DNA of 64,000 bases from CAVQRC01 sp963715045 (GTDB lineage Bacteria; Planctomycetota; Planctomycetia; Pirellulales; Lacipirellulaceae). The stretch lies in assembly GCA_963715045.1 (NCBI GenBank), contig CAVQRC010000004.1, positions 868,001 to 932,000 of the forward strand. Direction: 5' to 3'. The position numbers and the translations under genes are program-made. Below are positions 8,773 to 18,412 of this stretch, one piece after another (within the stretch, counting starts at the first letter, position 1; each line of letters begins with the position of its first letter). The notes beneath the pieces are model-generated. The model did not search any database and was not told the DNA's origin. It was given only the letters and a program-made list of their open reading frames with translations.

Positions 8773-10545
8773 TTAGGGCCGCTCAGGAACTTCCAGGCGA
8801 AACAGGAGATCTCCCTTCGACCCCGGTGTGATCAAGTAATCTTGCTCCGCTTTGTCGTCCTGAAGATCAGGCCCGACCGCGTAGATGACTGGATCTCCGT
8901 CGATGATAGCCATTTGCAGCGGCTGATTTGACCAAGGATCGATCGGGACATCGTCCATGCCTGCCGCTCTCACGACGCTCCTCAGGTCGGGCGGAGGCTC
9001 CGGATGGTCCAGTTGCCAACGCCGCAACGCGACCAGGCATTGACCGCCCCGCAGGGTAGCCGTTTCGCGGAGGTTCGCCTGCCACGCCCCGCTCATCGCC
9101 GGATATGGCAGGATAAATCCCAACGTGGTCTCCCATAAAGGCTCGTACAACGCAGTAAAGAGCGCGTCGGTATCGCGGCTCTGCTGGAGCCGTTGCGGCC
9201 GTTCGGCCAGTTCCAGGAGCGATGCGAAAACACGGTTGAGTGTATCCACATGACTGGCATATTCGTCGTCGGAAAGCACCTTGCCGCCCGTCCACGCGGT
9301 CGGCAGCAGCGGCCGCACTCGAGGCTCGCCGCCGCCGGAGCGATTCGCACCGCTTAACAGGCTCTGGAGCCTGTTTCTCCCGACCGGACCGACTCCCCCT
9401 CCCAATCCGTCTATCAATTGGACGCACACCACCCAGGAGTCGACGTTGCCCTTCATATCCAGCTCCTCCCGCATGTACCGAGGATCGAACGTCCCAGTGC
9501 GGTGCTGCAGGTCGTGGAGCGCAAACCGGTTGAGAAAGTACTCTCCCCGTGCGCCCTCTCCGAACGGATCAATCGCTTTGGCGTCATGCTCCGCCAGCAC
9601 GGCCAGCAAGCGGTCGCAGTGCCGCGTGTCGATGCCCGGTGCCGCCAGGATCGCCGGTACGATCTGGTTACAGCAGATGCCATCGACGGCGATGCTCACC
9701 AGTTGGCAGACCAGCGATCCCCGCGGCCGCAGATCACGACTCAGACGCAATACCGTCTTGAGATCCTCGATGGGACGCTCGAGATCACCTCGCTCGATGT
9801 CTCGCCTGGTTCGCCAGGCGGCGATACGAGCGACCTGTCGAACCGCTTGGGCATGGACCAGGAGCGTATCCAGTCGCAGCCCTGTCTGAAAAACGCATTG
9901 AGGACGTTGCTGTGCTGCGGCCAGTTTCTGAAACGCGACTTCGTAGTCTGCCAGCCAGGCGTCGATTGCGGCGTCGTCGACCGATTCGGGGTCCTTCTCC
10001 CATGCCGAGTCGAGCCGATAGAACTCATTCCAACGTTGGCGGGCGGTTTCCATTCGCCGCTTGATGTTATCGGGATACTGCGCCACTCCTAATCCCGGTG
10101 GCACAAAGCAGTAACTCAAGTCTTCGAACTCGAACAACGCATCCAGATAGAGCGGGGCGGCGTTTTCCTCCGCGGGTGGGAGCCTCAGGAAAGCAGCCAG
10201 GTCGAATGGCGGATTCGCGTCGTTCCACGGCGGTACCTCCGTGACGGCGTCTGGAAATGAGGGATAGACCCGCACGACTTCTTTGGCAGGGCGTGAATCA
10301 GGAGTTACCAGCGTCCGCAGATACTGGCGGTCGTTTTCACTCAGCCGTGCGACAGGCACCGTGATCAATTCGCCGGTTGCTTTCTTGAGCACAACGGAAT
10401 CTGGTGTCGCTTCCACCAGTTCGGCGTCGACGGAGAACTTGCCCGTGTTGTCGGTCCAGGTGCGTTGCTCCGCTGCCGTCGTGGCAACACACGTCACGAG
10501 AATTGCAGCCGCGAGCGGCAGTCGATGAGCTACGCGGGCGAACAT
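8773..10545 (-). CDS. Secreted SHD1-domain protein of unknown function
   Basis: A 590-aa protein starting MFARVAHRLPLAAAILVTCV, a clear signal peptide with cleavage likely after TTAA. Residues ~25-75 (RTWTDNTGKFSVDAELVEAT... VPVARLSENDRQYL) match the SLA1-homology-domain-1 fold that is abundant in secreted planctomycete proteins. The rest is unfamiliar and largely helical, with a C-terminal segment (PIDPWSNQPLQMAIIDGDPV, IYAVGPDLQDDK) like the end of type II secretion pseudopilin-type planctomycete proteins. ATG 10545 is chosen because the upstream frame is only repeat DNA. Role unknown. Confidence 0.75.
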   Translation of the reverse strand: MFARVAHRLPLAAAILVTCVATTAAEQRTWTDNTGKFSVDAELVEATPDSVVLKKATGELITVPVARLSENDRQYLRTLVTPDSRPAKEVVRVYPSFPDAVTEVPPWNDANPPFDLAAFLRLPPAEENAAPLYLDALFEFEDLSYCFVPPGLGVAQYPDNIKRRMETARQRWNEFYRLDSAWEKDPESVDDAAIDAWLADYEVAFQKLAAAQQRPQCVFQTGLRLDTLLVHAQAVRQVARIAAWRTRRDIERGDLERPIEDLKTVLRLSRDLRPRGSLVCQLVSIAVDGICCNQIVPAILAAPGIDTRHCDRLLAVLAEHDAKAIDPFGEGARGEYFLNRFALHDLQHRTGTFDPRYMREELDMKGNVDSWVVCVQLIDGLGGGVGPVGRNRLQSLLSGANRSGGGEPRVRPLLPTAWTGGKVLSDDEYASHVDTLNRVFASLLELAERPQRLQQSRDTDALFTALYEPLWETTLGFILPYPAMSGAWQANLRETATLRGGQCLVALRRWQLDHPEPPPDLRSVVRAAGMDDVPIDPWSNQPLQMAIIDGDPVIYAVGPDLQDDKAEQDYLITPGSKGDLLFRLEVPERP

Positions 10546-10825
10546 GAGGGATATGGTTGGGTGATGAAGTGACCTGATTTCAATCGGTGATGAGCTGCGT
10601 ATGTCTTTGACGAGGTCAATTCTGGTCGATGCGAGTGCGTTTCCGCACACACCGCACCTCGATCGCTCGATCTCAGCATCGTGGGCACGCAATGGCTCGA
10701 CGTACACGAACGCCGCAAACGGCGTTCCAGGCCGCGAGAGCCGGCGCGGACGCGACCGGGCGATTCTCCGCCCAAGGATTCTCTCGGTCGTAGATTTTGC
10801 CGTCCAATTGCCACCGCAGTCACCG

Positions 10826-11578
10826 GAGCCCTCGGCTGGGCCCCCGAAAACCGATCGGGGGTTTTTATCCGGTTTTTGTTCCGTCGAACCAGTCACACGG
10901 ACGATACGCGGCGCGTTGATCAGCTGCGAAGCAGCGGCAGCATTTAGCCGTGGGCGAGCGATGACGAGCCTCTGGCGAGGCATCGCGTAGCCCACGGTTG
11001 TCTGCGGCGCAGTACGAACCCCGGCGGCGGCACGCGTTTCGCAGGCCGAGGCAGAGGATTCACGTGTCGTAGCAGCATCGTTCGCTTCGCGAACGATCGA
11101 ACAGCATCCCTAGAGAGAATCAGTCGGTCGGCGAAGCCGACCGCTTTCACCTGCGGAATGGAGCCTCCGACGAGTCGTCGCCTGCCTGGCCGACGATGTT
11201 TGGCGGGCGCGGCGCGTTCGGGGCGAGCGCGGCAACCGTGGGCTCCGCTTCGACTCGCCAGAGGCTCGTCACGCTCGCCCACGGCTAGTTGCTGCCGCTG
11301 CTTCGCAGCTGTTCAACTCGCCGCGATTTTTCAGCGTGCTCAGCGGCTCTGCGCTACCTATCGAGCGTCCCCAGGCATCGTCGCCCCTGATGGACGTCTC
11401 GACCAAGGCAACGACGCCCGAAAACCTTCGTTCAATCAACAGACCCCCAGGCTCGCGGGGGTCTGGTTACGGTTCAAGACGCACCCCAGGTGCGATCACA
11501 GCAGAGCCGTTTGCATCGACGCAGCAATCGCAAAACGCCCGCCAAAAACTCGCATTTTCGGGGCCCAGCCCCCGGCTC
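10826..11578. repeat. Long inverted-repeat element, copy 1 (~750 bp, no transposase)
   Basis: The element has imperfect terminal inverted repeats: CTGGGCCCCCGAAAA at 10836-10850 faces TTTTCGGGGCCCAG at 11555-11568, with weaker pairing outward to 10826 and 11578. Inside, an arm at 10921-11000 is the near reverse complement of 11233-11311. Small hairpins fill the middle, including CATCGTTCGC/GCGAACGAT and GGTCGGC/GCCGACC, and CAGACCCCC at 11440 pairs with GGGGGTCTG at 11457. No protein-coding frame is convincing. A second copy lies at 23931-24657. The right end extends into the hypF reading frame. It resembles a non-autonomous (MITE-like) element. The flank 10546-10825 holds nothing recognisable apart from the upstream region of the SHD1 gene. 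Confidence 0.85.
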
Positions 11579-13979
11579 TGCCGGGGGACGGCACCGCTGA
11601 CGGCCCGGCGTACTCCTGGCACCCTGCTTTCAACGTCGCACGCGACGGGGTCAGCCCTTGCTGCAACGCGGCCGCGACTGCCAGTTGGCCCAGGCACAAT
11701 CCCGCATCGTTCGGCGGGACCTGCCGGTGACGATAGACGCGGAAGCCGTCTCGCTCAAGACGGCGGCAGGCTTCCCGAGTCAGTAAGGAGTTCTGAAACA
11801 CACCTCCACTGAGCGCGACAAGATCAAGTCGCGTATCGGCGCGGATCAAGCGACAGACGCGGCCGATCATCTCGACGACGGTAGTGTGAAATCGCCGGGC
11901 AATGCGGGCGGCGTTGGTTCCTCGCGTCGCATCCGCGACAACCGCCCGTATCAGCGGACGTGTGTCGACCACACGTGTCTCTTCACCGGTGTCAATGGTG
12001 GCGGTCTCGACCGCGAACGGGTAAGCGTCCTCGTCGCCGGCCTGCATCGCGAGCCACTCCAGTTCCATTGCCGCCTGGCCTTCGTAACTTACCTGGCTGC
12101 GGATCCCGACGATCGCGGCGACGGCGTCAAACAGACGTCCCATGCTGGAAGTGAACGGCGCGTTGAATCCGCGTTCGATCATCCGCTCGATGGTGCTTCG
12201 CTGGGCCGCGGTCACGTTGGCCAGGCCGATGTCACAACCGGCGTCCCGCAGTTGCGACACGGCGATCCGCCACGGCTCGCGGATCGCCTGATCGCCGCCG
12301 GGCAGGCGCACGTACCTGAGTTGGGCGGCACGCGTATAACCGGCGTAATCGCCGACGAGAAACTCGCCGCCCCAGATCGCTCCGTCGGGGCCAAAGCCGG
12401 TCCCGTCCAGGCAGACCCCGATTGCCGGTTCGCTGAGCCCATGTTCCGCCAGGCAACTTGCCAGATGGGCATGATGATGTTGGACTTCGAGCAGGGCGAT
12501 TCCTTCTTCGGCAGCTCGACGGCGGGCGTATTGCGTCGACGCGTAGTCCGGATGCATGTCATGCACGATCAGCTGGGGCTGGATCTCGAAGAGCTGTTCG
12601 TACAGAGTGACGTCCTGCTGGAACGCCTGATACGCCGCGAAATCATCCAGATCGCCCAGGTGATGGCTGAGGAAGGCCTGTCGGTCGCGGCCCAGGGCGA
12701 ACACGCCTTTGAGTTGGCCGCCAACGGCGAGAACGTGCACGTCGCACGTCATCGGCAATCGGATCGGTAGCGGCGCGTAGCCACGGGAACGTCGAATGGG
12801 CAATTCCTGGCCGTCGATCAACCGGGTCACCGAGTCGTCGCAGCGAACGCGGATTGGCCGGTCGTGGATCAGAAACACGTCGGCGATGTCGCCGAGCCGA
12901 TCCTGGGCCTGCTCAGGCGTGGTCACGATCGGCTCGTCCGCGCGATTGCCGCTGGTCATTACGAGCGGAACGCCCTGCACGGCGTCCATCAACAGGTGGT
13001 GCAAGGGAGTGTAGGGCAACATGACACCCAGCGCCGGGTTGCCCGGTGCAACCGCGTCGCAGACGTTCGCGGTTTCCATGAGCTGCGGCGGCCGCTCAAT
13101 CCGCCGTTGAAGCAACACGATCGGCCGGCGGGGCGATTGCAGCAGCTCCGACTCATGCGGGTCAACTTCACACAGGTGTCGGGCCGTGGAGATGTCTGGC
13201 ACCATGATCGCAAACGGTTTCTCATCGCGATGCTTCCGCTTCCGCAGCCTGTGGACCGCCCGGTTGTCGCCGGCCACGCACACCAGGTGAAAACCGCCCA
13301 GACCCTGCAATGCCCCGATCTCACCCCGCAGCACGCGAGCTGCAAACCACGTCAGCGGCGCGTCGGTGGCAATCACCTCGCCACTCGCTCTGCAGACTTG
13401 CAGGCTCGGCCCGCACGCGGGGCAGGCAATCGGCTGGGCGTGGAACCGGCGATCGCCCGGATCGTGGTACTCGGCCGCACACGCCGGGCACATTTCGAAT
13501 CGGGCCATCGTGGTCCGTTGCCGATCGTACGGTGCGGCCGTGATGATCGTCAGCCGCGGACCGCAGTTCGTGCAGTTGAGAAACGCATAGCCGAATCGCC
13601 GATCGGTCGGGTCGCGAAGTTCGGCCAGGCAGTCGTCGCACGTCGCCAGATCGGGAGATACATAGATCGCTTGCGGCGAGGCGTCATCGCTGGACTCGAT
13701 CCGAAATTGTGATTCGCGAGCATCCGCTGCGGGCGTGGGCGGCAACGGCCGCAGTTCGACGTCGTCGATCCGGGAAGCCGGCGGCGGTGCGTCTTGAAGT
13801 TGCTCGATGAACTGGCGGACCGATGCGGCGGGTCCTTCGACTTCGATCAGCACCACACCGGTCGAGTTCTTTACCGACCCGGCGAGTTCGAGTCGTGTCG
13901 CCAGTCTGTGCACGAAGGGCCGAAATCCAACGCCCTGGACCACGCCCCGCACGGTAATCGCGATCCTCTGATTTGCCAT
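11496..13979 (-). CDS. hypF: Carbamoyltransferase HypF, C-terminus extended by a repeat element
   Basis: HypF makes the cyanide ligands of [NiFe]-hydrogenases from carbamoyl phosphate. All domains are visible: acylphosphatase (residues 1-95, VRGVVQGVGFRPFVHRLA), two Cys4 zinc fingers (~110-185, CDDC...CTNC and CPAC...CPAC), a YrdC-like domain (~200-380) and the Kae1-like carbamoyltransferase with VQHHHAHLASC and CLDGTGFGPDG. The native end is close to LCLGQLAVAAAL; after that come about 45 residues, of which the last ~30 (from about GGWAPKMRV to MQTALL) are read from repeat copy 1. No other hyp or hydrogenase gene is in the window. ATG 13979 gives the canonical N-terminus. Confidence 0.93.
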   Translation of the reverse strand: MANQRIAITVRGVVQGVGFRPFVHRLATRLELAGSVKNSTGVVLIEVEGPAASVRQFIEQLQDAPPPASRIDDVELRPLPPTPAADARESQFRIESSDDASPQAIYVSPDLATCDDCLAELRDPTDRRFGYAFLNCTNCGPRLTIITAAPYDRQRTTMARFEMCPACAAEYHDPGDRRFHAQPIACPACGPSLQVCRASGEVIATDAPLTWFAARVLRGEIGALQGLGGFHLVCVAGDNRAVHRLRKRKHRDEKPFAIMVPDISTARHLCEVDPHESELLQSPRRPIVLLQRRIERPPQLMETANVCDAVAPGNPALGVMLPYTPLHHLLMDAVQGVPLVMTSGNRADEPIVTTPEQAQDRLGDIADVFLIHDRPIRVRCDDSVTRLIDGQELPIRRSRGYAPLPIRLPMTCDVHVLAVGGQLKGVFALGRDRQAFLSHHLGDLDDFAAYQAFQQDVTLYEQLFEIQPQLIVHDMHPDYASTQYARRRAAEEGIALLEVQHHHAHLASCLAEHGLSEPAIGVCLDGTGFGPDGAIWGGEFLVGDYAGYTRAAQLRYVRLPGGDQAIREPWRIAVSQLRDAGCDIGLANVTAAQRSTIERMIERGFNAPFTSSMGRLFDAVAAIVGIRSQVSYEGQAAMELEWLAMQAGDEDAYPFAVETATIDTGEETRVVDTRPLIRAVVADATRGTNAARIARRFHTTVVEMIGRVCRLIRADTRLDLVALSGGVFQNSLLTREACRRLERDGFRVYRHRQVPPNDAGLCLGQLAVAAALQQGLTPSRATLKAGCQEYAGPSAVPSPGRAGGWAPKMRVFGGRFAIAASMQTALL

Positions 13980-14526
13980 CTCGTGCGATTCCGTGATTGG
14001 TCAGCCCAGTACGCCCTAGTACCTACCCCAGAATCTCAGTGAACGTATCCCAGGGCCGCGGAACTCGGTAGCTGAGGTCAATTCTGGGATCGGCTCTGAA
14101 ACATCCAGCTCAGGTCAATGCCCTGCACGAAGCAGTCTGACACCCGGACTCCTCGCTCGCTATCCTCCGCACTCGAAAGGCTCGCAACCTCCAGAGGTCG
14201 TGAACGCCCCGGCAGGCTGCGCGGCGAGACCAGTTTGGCGTTGGGCGATCCCGCCAGCCTCGTCGGAAGGTGAAGAGAGTCGTCAATCTGATCGCGGATT
14301 TGCCTGGCTGGTCAGTCGGTCGCCGAATCGCCGAATCAGAATGATGCCCTCGGCACCTCCTACGTCAGATTCGGCGTTTGGGATTCGTACAGAGGTGGTG
14401 TTCATCGGTCCAGCGGGCCAAGTTGACGGTTCTGCTACTTCCTTGCGACAGGCCAACTAGATTAGAGTTGAAGGACCGTTCATATTCGGCATAACCAACT
14501 CACCACAATTCAATTTTCAGTAAAGC
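13980..14526. other. Intergenic region with one dispersed repeat
   Basis: About 550 bases between the hypF start and yiaW. The only structured part is the ~80-bp dispersed repeat at 14021-14100. A short open frame at 14200-14460 has no family similarity and is not called. Both divergent promoters should lie in this stretch, but no clear hexamer pair was found. Confidence 0.5.
14021..14100 (+). repeat. Dispersed ~80-bp repeat family R2, copy at 14.0 kb
   Basis: It begins with CCCAGAAT (14027-14034) and ends with its exact complement ATTCTGGG (14081-14088) followed by ATCGGCTC. Between them is the shared core GAACGTATCCCA-GGCCG-GGAA-TCGGT, which contains its own palindrome around GGCC. Related copies are at 18571, 29815 (reverse) and 36231, with partial copies at 25648 and 32973. 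Confidence 0.85.
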
Positions 14527-14784
14527 ATGATCGACGCCTTCGATATCTTTGCGTTCGTCGTGATGGCCGTATTGTTGGCTACGACAGTTGTGATTGTCGT
14601 CACGCTGGGCGGGTTGCCCGGCAAGATCGCAGCCAAGCGGGGCCATCCCCAGGCCGCGGCGATCGCTGCTGCAGGGTGGATCAGCCTGCTGACATTGGGC
14701 GCTTTGTGGCCGATTGCTTTTGTCTGCGCATTTTTGACTCCCAAACCGCAAAGTAAGAGCTCCAAGGAAGCAGGTGCCGCGTGA
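14527..14784 (+). CDS. yiaW: DUF3302 small inner-membrane protein, YiaW family
   Basis: An 85-aa protein with two membrane helices (residues ~7-30 and ~48-70). The stretch KIAAKRGHPQAAAIAAAGWI and LLTLGALWPIAF matches E. coli YiaW (AKKRNHPHADAIHVAGWVSL...). Its stop overlaps the GTG start of the HlyD-type gene (GTGA), the same gene pair as E. coli yiaW-yiaV. YiaW-type proteins are thought to be companions of the membrane-fusion protein; the actual job is unknown. Confidence 0.85.
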   Translation: MIDAFDIFAFVVMAVLLATTVVIVVTLGGLPGKIAAKRGHPQAAAIAAAGWISLLTLGALWPIAFVCAFLTPKPQSKSSKEAGAA

Positions 14785-15905
14785 TTGCATTCCTCACGCT
14801 CATCTACATCGCCGCGATCGTGGTGATCTTCAAAGTGTTGAAGGTTAAGCCAACGCCATGGCCCATCGCCATCATGGTCGTCGTAGGTGTGCTGATGATC
14901 GGCACGGTTACCGTGCTGTGGACCATTGCTGCGCCGGTCTCTACCAAGGCGGTCGTAACGCGCTACGTGGTGCAAATCGTGCCATACTCGAAGGGGCAGG
15001 TAATCAGCATTCCTTGCAAGCCGAACGTGCCACTCAAGAAAGGGGATGTGCTCTACAAGATTGATCCCACGCCTTATCAGCTAGCCGTCGATCAAGTTAG
15101 CTCTCAATTGCAAGGCGCCAAGAGCAACATCCTGCAACTCGAAGCGGGCGTGCGTGTTGCCGAAGCAAACTCTGCCAGAGCGAAAGCTGACGTGACGGCA
15201 AAGAAAGCCGCGTTCGACGTGGCTGTCTCTATCAACGAACAAAACCCGCTGGCCATCTCCCAACTTAAGTTGGTCGAAGCGCGAGAGCAGTACACCGCAT
15301 CCCAGGCCGCGCAGCAACAAGCGGAGGCCAGTGTGGAGCAGGCCAAATCCGCCCTGACCACGGGGCAGGATGCGGTGCGAACCGCAGAGGCTCAACTGAA
15401 TTCGGCCGAGTTCGACCTCGAGCAATGCACGGTCGTCGCCCCTGCAGACGGTTTCGTAACTGATTGGCAGATTCGCGTAGGGACGTATGTTGTCCCCATG
15501 CCATTTTCCGCAGCAGGAAGCTTCGTCGAAACGTCCGAGACGAGGGTCGTCGCGCAGCTTCCCGGGCAAATGCTGATGCATGTGAAGCCAGGGCAGGAAG
15601 TTGAAATGGCCTTCAAGAGCGATCCGGGGCAGTTGTACCTTGGCAAAGTCGACACCGTAATTCAGGCCACCAGCGAAGGGCAATTCACGACTAGCGGAAA
15701 ATTGCCGTCTGCCGCGTCCATCGGATCGCCGGGGATTCTGGCCGTATTGATTCGATTCAACGACGACCAAAAGATCGATCAAATCGAGATGGGCACCGCG
15801 GGCACCGTTGCCATTTACACCGACTGGGGAAAGTCGCTGAGCATGATTAGCAAGGTAACCGTGCGAATGAAGAAGTGGCTGTACTTCTTGCCGTTTCCGG
15901 GCTGA
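14781..15905 (+). CDS. yiaV: HlyD/membrane-fusion protein, YiaV family
   Basis: A 374-aa periplasmic adaptor with two N-terminal membrane helices (residues 1-20 and ~27-55), then the lipoyl-like half PYSKGQVISIPCKPNVPLKK and GDVLYKIDPTPYQ, a long alpha-hairpin (~100-205, Ala/Gln/Glu heptads), the second lipoyl half CTVVAPADGFVTDWQIRVGT, and a beta-barrel. It ends in VTVRMKKWLYFLPF, like E. coli YiaV (LLRMTSWMHYLYL). GTG 14781 is used, overlapping the yiaW stop. The convergent NodT-type outer-membrane gene 43 bases away could supply the exit duct, giving a complete export path without an evident energised pump. Confidence 0.88.
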   Translation: MIAFLTLIYIAAIVVIFKVLKVKPTPWPIAIMVVVGVLMIGTVTVLWTIAAPVSTKAVVTRYVVQIVPYSKGQVISIPCKPNVPLKKGDVLYKIDPTPYQLAVDQVSSQLQGAKSNILQLEAGVRVAEANSARAKADVTAKKAAFDVAVSINEQNPLAISQLKLVEAREQYTASQAAQQQAEASVEQAKSALTTGQDAVRTAEAQLNSAEFDLEQCTVVAPADGFVTDWQIRVGTYVVPMPFSAAGSFVETSETRVVAQLPGQMLMHVKPGQEVEMAFKSDPGQLYLGKVDTVIQATSEGQFTTSGKLPSAASIGSPGILAVLIRFNDDQKIDQIEMGTAGTVAIYTDWGKSLSMISKVTVRMKKWLYFLPFPG

Positions 15906-15947
15906 CGAGTAAGACCACGCCCACGAATATTCGCTGGATGCGGAGCA

Positions 15948-17569
15948 TTACGGTGCCTCGCCTGGCAGTGGAATGGCTTCGGGCAGCGGCACGAACTGCG
16001 GCGGCTGCACAATTTGAGGATCCGCAACCTCTGGCGGTGGTCCGGTCGACTCCAACGCCAACGGTTGCGTCGGATCGATTCGAATCTGCCAGCCGCCTCC
16101 CAACGCACGGTAGAGTCGAATCAGATTAATCGCAATGTTGCCTTGACTGGTCGCCAAGTTGTCCTGCTGCACGGTTGCTTGTGCCTGCACCACAAACAAA
16201 CGATCAAAGTTCGTCGCTCCCGAAGTGGCCTGGGTGAGAAGTAGGTTGCTCAGTTCGTTGATGTCGCGTACCGCGAGTTGCAGCTTTTCGGTCTGCTCTG
16301 TGCCTTGAGGAAACCAATCAGCGAGTCTTCAGTCTCCCGCTGCGCCTTGAGCACGGTTTGCTGATAGTTCAGCACCGCCTGATCAAACAGCGATTGCTCC
16401 TGCCGCACGGAGTTTCGAATTCGTCCGTAGTTCAGGATGTTCCATTCAAACGACGGTCCCACCGAGCCGGCCGTGCTAGGCGCTGTAAACAAGTCGTCCA
16501 GATCCTGTGCCTGCCATTGGATCACGCCGTTGATGGCAATGTGGGGATAGAATTCCGCCTCGGCGACGCCGATTTGAGCACACTGCGCCGCGGCGATACG
16601 CTCCGCCTTCCGAACGTCGGGCCGTCGCCGCAACAGCTCGGCCGGGATGCCGATGGCCACCTCCTTGGGTGCTGTCGGAATCGGTCCTTCCCCCAACTCC
16701 GCCACCAGGTCTCGGGGAGGCAAGCCTAACAGCACACACAACGCGTTGTTCTGTTGACGCAGTGCCGCCTCGAGCGGGGGAATGAGCGACTCGGTCTGCT
16801 CAACGTTGTTGCGAGTTTGTAACACGTCGGCCGCGCCAGTCTGGCCAGCACGGTATTGGGTCTCGGCAATCGACAGTGACTTCTTCTGCGATGTCACGTT
16901 TTGCTTAAGCAACCGCAACTCCGCCTGGAGCGTGCGTATTTGTACGTAGGTCGTTGCCACATCGGCTAGCAATAGCACCAGGACGTTGTCGTAGCCTTCG
17001 ACGGTGGAATCGAGTGCTGCGTCGGCCGACTCAATCCCGCGACGAAATCGCCCCCAAAAGTCGAGTTCCCACGACAGATTGAACCCGGCAGCCCATTGAT
17101 CGAAGTTTGCAACGGGTGCCGAGTTGGCGGTGTTCTTGCTGATCTGCACCCGGTCGTAGCTGCCAAACGACTGCTGTACCTGCGGAAACAGGCTGCCCAC
17201 CGCGATGCCCCGAATCGCCTGCGCCTGCTGAATTCTTGTCCCCGCGATCCGCAGCGTCAGGTTTTGCCGCGCGGCGGTGGCGACTAGCCCGTTGAGTTGA
17301 GGATCGTTGAAAACGGTCCACCAAGCGTTCGCATCTGTCGGGGCGACACTGATGCGTTTGTCGCTCTCGAAGTCGATCCATTGCGATTCGACCGGCGCGG
17401 CGGGCCTGAGGTAGTTGGGTCCGACCTTGAAACAGTTGGCTACCCACTCGCGGGGCGACGTCATACAGCCGGAGGTGGTCGTCACTAGCGCCAGAATCGC
17501 GAGGCCAGTCACCCACAACGTACCACCGCGAGGGGTGCGAGTTTGGCGAGAGAGCGAGGAAGTGCGCAT
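15948..17569 (-). CDS. NodT/OprM-type outer-membrane efflux lipoprotein (frame break near 16.3 kb)
   Basis: This is an outer-membrane exit duct of the TolC/OprM superfamily. The ATG at 17569 opens a lipoprotein signal ending LVTTTSGC. Repeated TolC-type helices follow, with YRAGQTGAADVLQTRNNVEQ, LLRRRPDVRKAERIAAAQ and IAINGVIQWQAQD. Near 16294-16305 the frame ends prematurely, but one frame over the expected ending continues: KLQLAVRDINELSNLLLTQ, TSGATNF, then LFVVQAQATVQQ and LIRLYRALGGGWQ down to the stop at 15948. One missing base would explain it. It is convergent with yiaV. Confidence 0.88.
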
Positions 17570-18118
17570 GGATACGACCCGAGAGAAAACGAAGGATCTT
17601 CGGTCCAATCGGCACAATCGTCGCTGCCAGAACGCCAAAATCGTGACGGCCCGCATGACCGGCAGAATTGGTCCAAATTGATATCGGTAGCCAAATACTG
17701 CTGTTCAATGGTCTCGACTGTGGGTGGGACAACTTCCCAAAAAGGAAGCTGCCTCTGCTGAAAGAATCCTGGTCGCTGACGTGGACGAAGGGACACCACA
17801 GACGCCAAGGACAGTAAGGACGCGAGGGACAGAGAACCTTGACGCGATCAGCCGCGGAAGGGGACCTAACCTGGGCTCCGGCGACCGCTCGCGGAATCCA
17901 CGGACACAGCTACGCGGGACGGTACTGTGGCTGCAATGCGGCTGTCCCGTCCGCCAGCGTGAGATTTGTCATTTTCTATTTGTCATAATCATTTGTCATT
18001 GTGATTGCCGTTGCGTCGTCAGCGAAGCAACGAAAGCATGAAGAATGACATATGACAAATGCCGAATGACGAATGAAAAATCCTGGTTCATTCCCAAGCG
18101 TCGGCGGGGCCCTGCATG
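17570..18118. other. Intergenic region with heptad-repeat hairpin
   Basis: A stretch of about 550 bases without a supported gene. The nodT promoter should lie in its left part. The structured part is the 7-bp-periodic hairpin at 17966-18084, listed separately. Otherwise unremarkable. Confidence 0.5.
17966..18084. repeat. Heptad (7-bp period) repeat forming a large hairpin
   Basis: The left block is made of consecutive 7-mers from 17966 to 18000: TTGTCAT, TTTCTAT, TTGTCAT, AATCATT, TGTCATT. The right block, 18043-18084, is the inverse: GAATGAC, ATATGAC, AAATGCC, GAATGAC, GAATGAA, AAATCCT. Between them GTTGC and GCAAC form a second, inner stem. The blocks are AT-rich, unlike the surroundings. 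Similar heptads occur at 22946-23030 and 48516-48564. Confidence 0.8.
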
Positions 18119-18412
18119 CTACTGCGGCTGGGTCGCGTCTTGTGTAAAGGGTGCCGTGGCGATTTGCGTACCGGAAACGGTGGCGTGCGTTGGCGGTTGC
18201 GGACCGGCCTGGTTCAGTACGGTGTACTTGCCGATCTCGAACTCACGGGCGGTGATCTCGCCGCGTTTGCGCATCTTTCTGAGTTCGGCCAGTTCATCGG
18301 CCATCGTAGGGTTCTTGCTGCCGTAAGACAGATTGATACAGCCGGGCAGACAGAGCAGCAGCAACAGTAGAAAGCGACGGATCGTGTTCACGGCGAGTTC
18401 CTGTTCGATCAT
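18119..18412 (-). CDS. Small lipoprotein with SHOCT-like motif
   Basis: About 97 aa. A short basic start and hydrophobic core (NTIRRFLLLLLLCLPGC) make a lipoprotein signal with the acylated Cys in LPGC. After it MADELAELRKMRKRGEITAR plus EFEIGK resembles the SHOCT motif, a short helix found at protein ends that is thought to mediate oligomerisation. ATG 18412 is the first start; a GTG at 18391 has CAGGAA seven bases upstream and may be the true one. No function can be given. Confidence 0.7.
   Translation of the reverse strand: MIEQELAVNTIRRFLLLLLLCLPGCINLSYGSKNPTMADELAELRKMRKRGEITAREFEIGKYTVLNQAGPQPPTHATVSGTQIATAPFTQDATQPQ

Noticed and set aside
10826..11578. Insertion sequence with transposase
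   Set aside because: No coding frame with transposase motifs; inverted repeats only.
14200..14460. 86-aa open frame
   Set aside because: No similarity, next to repeat DNA.
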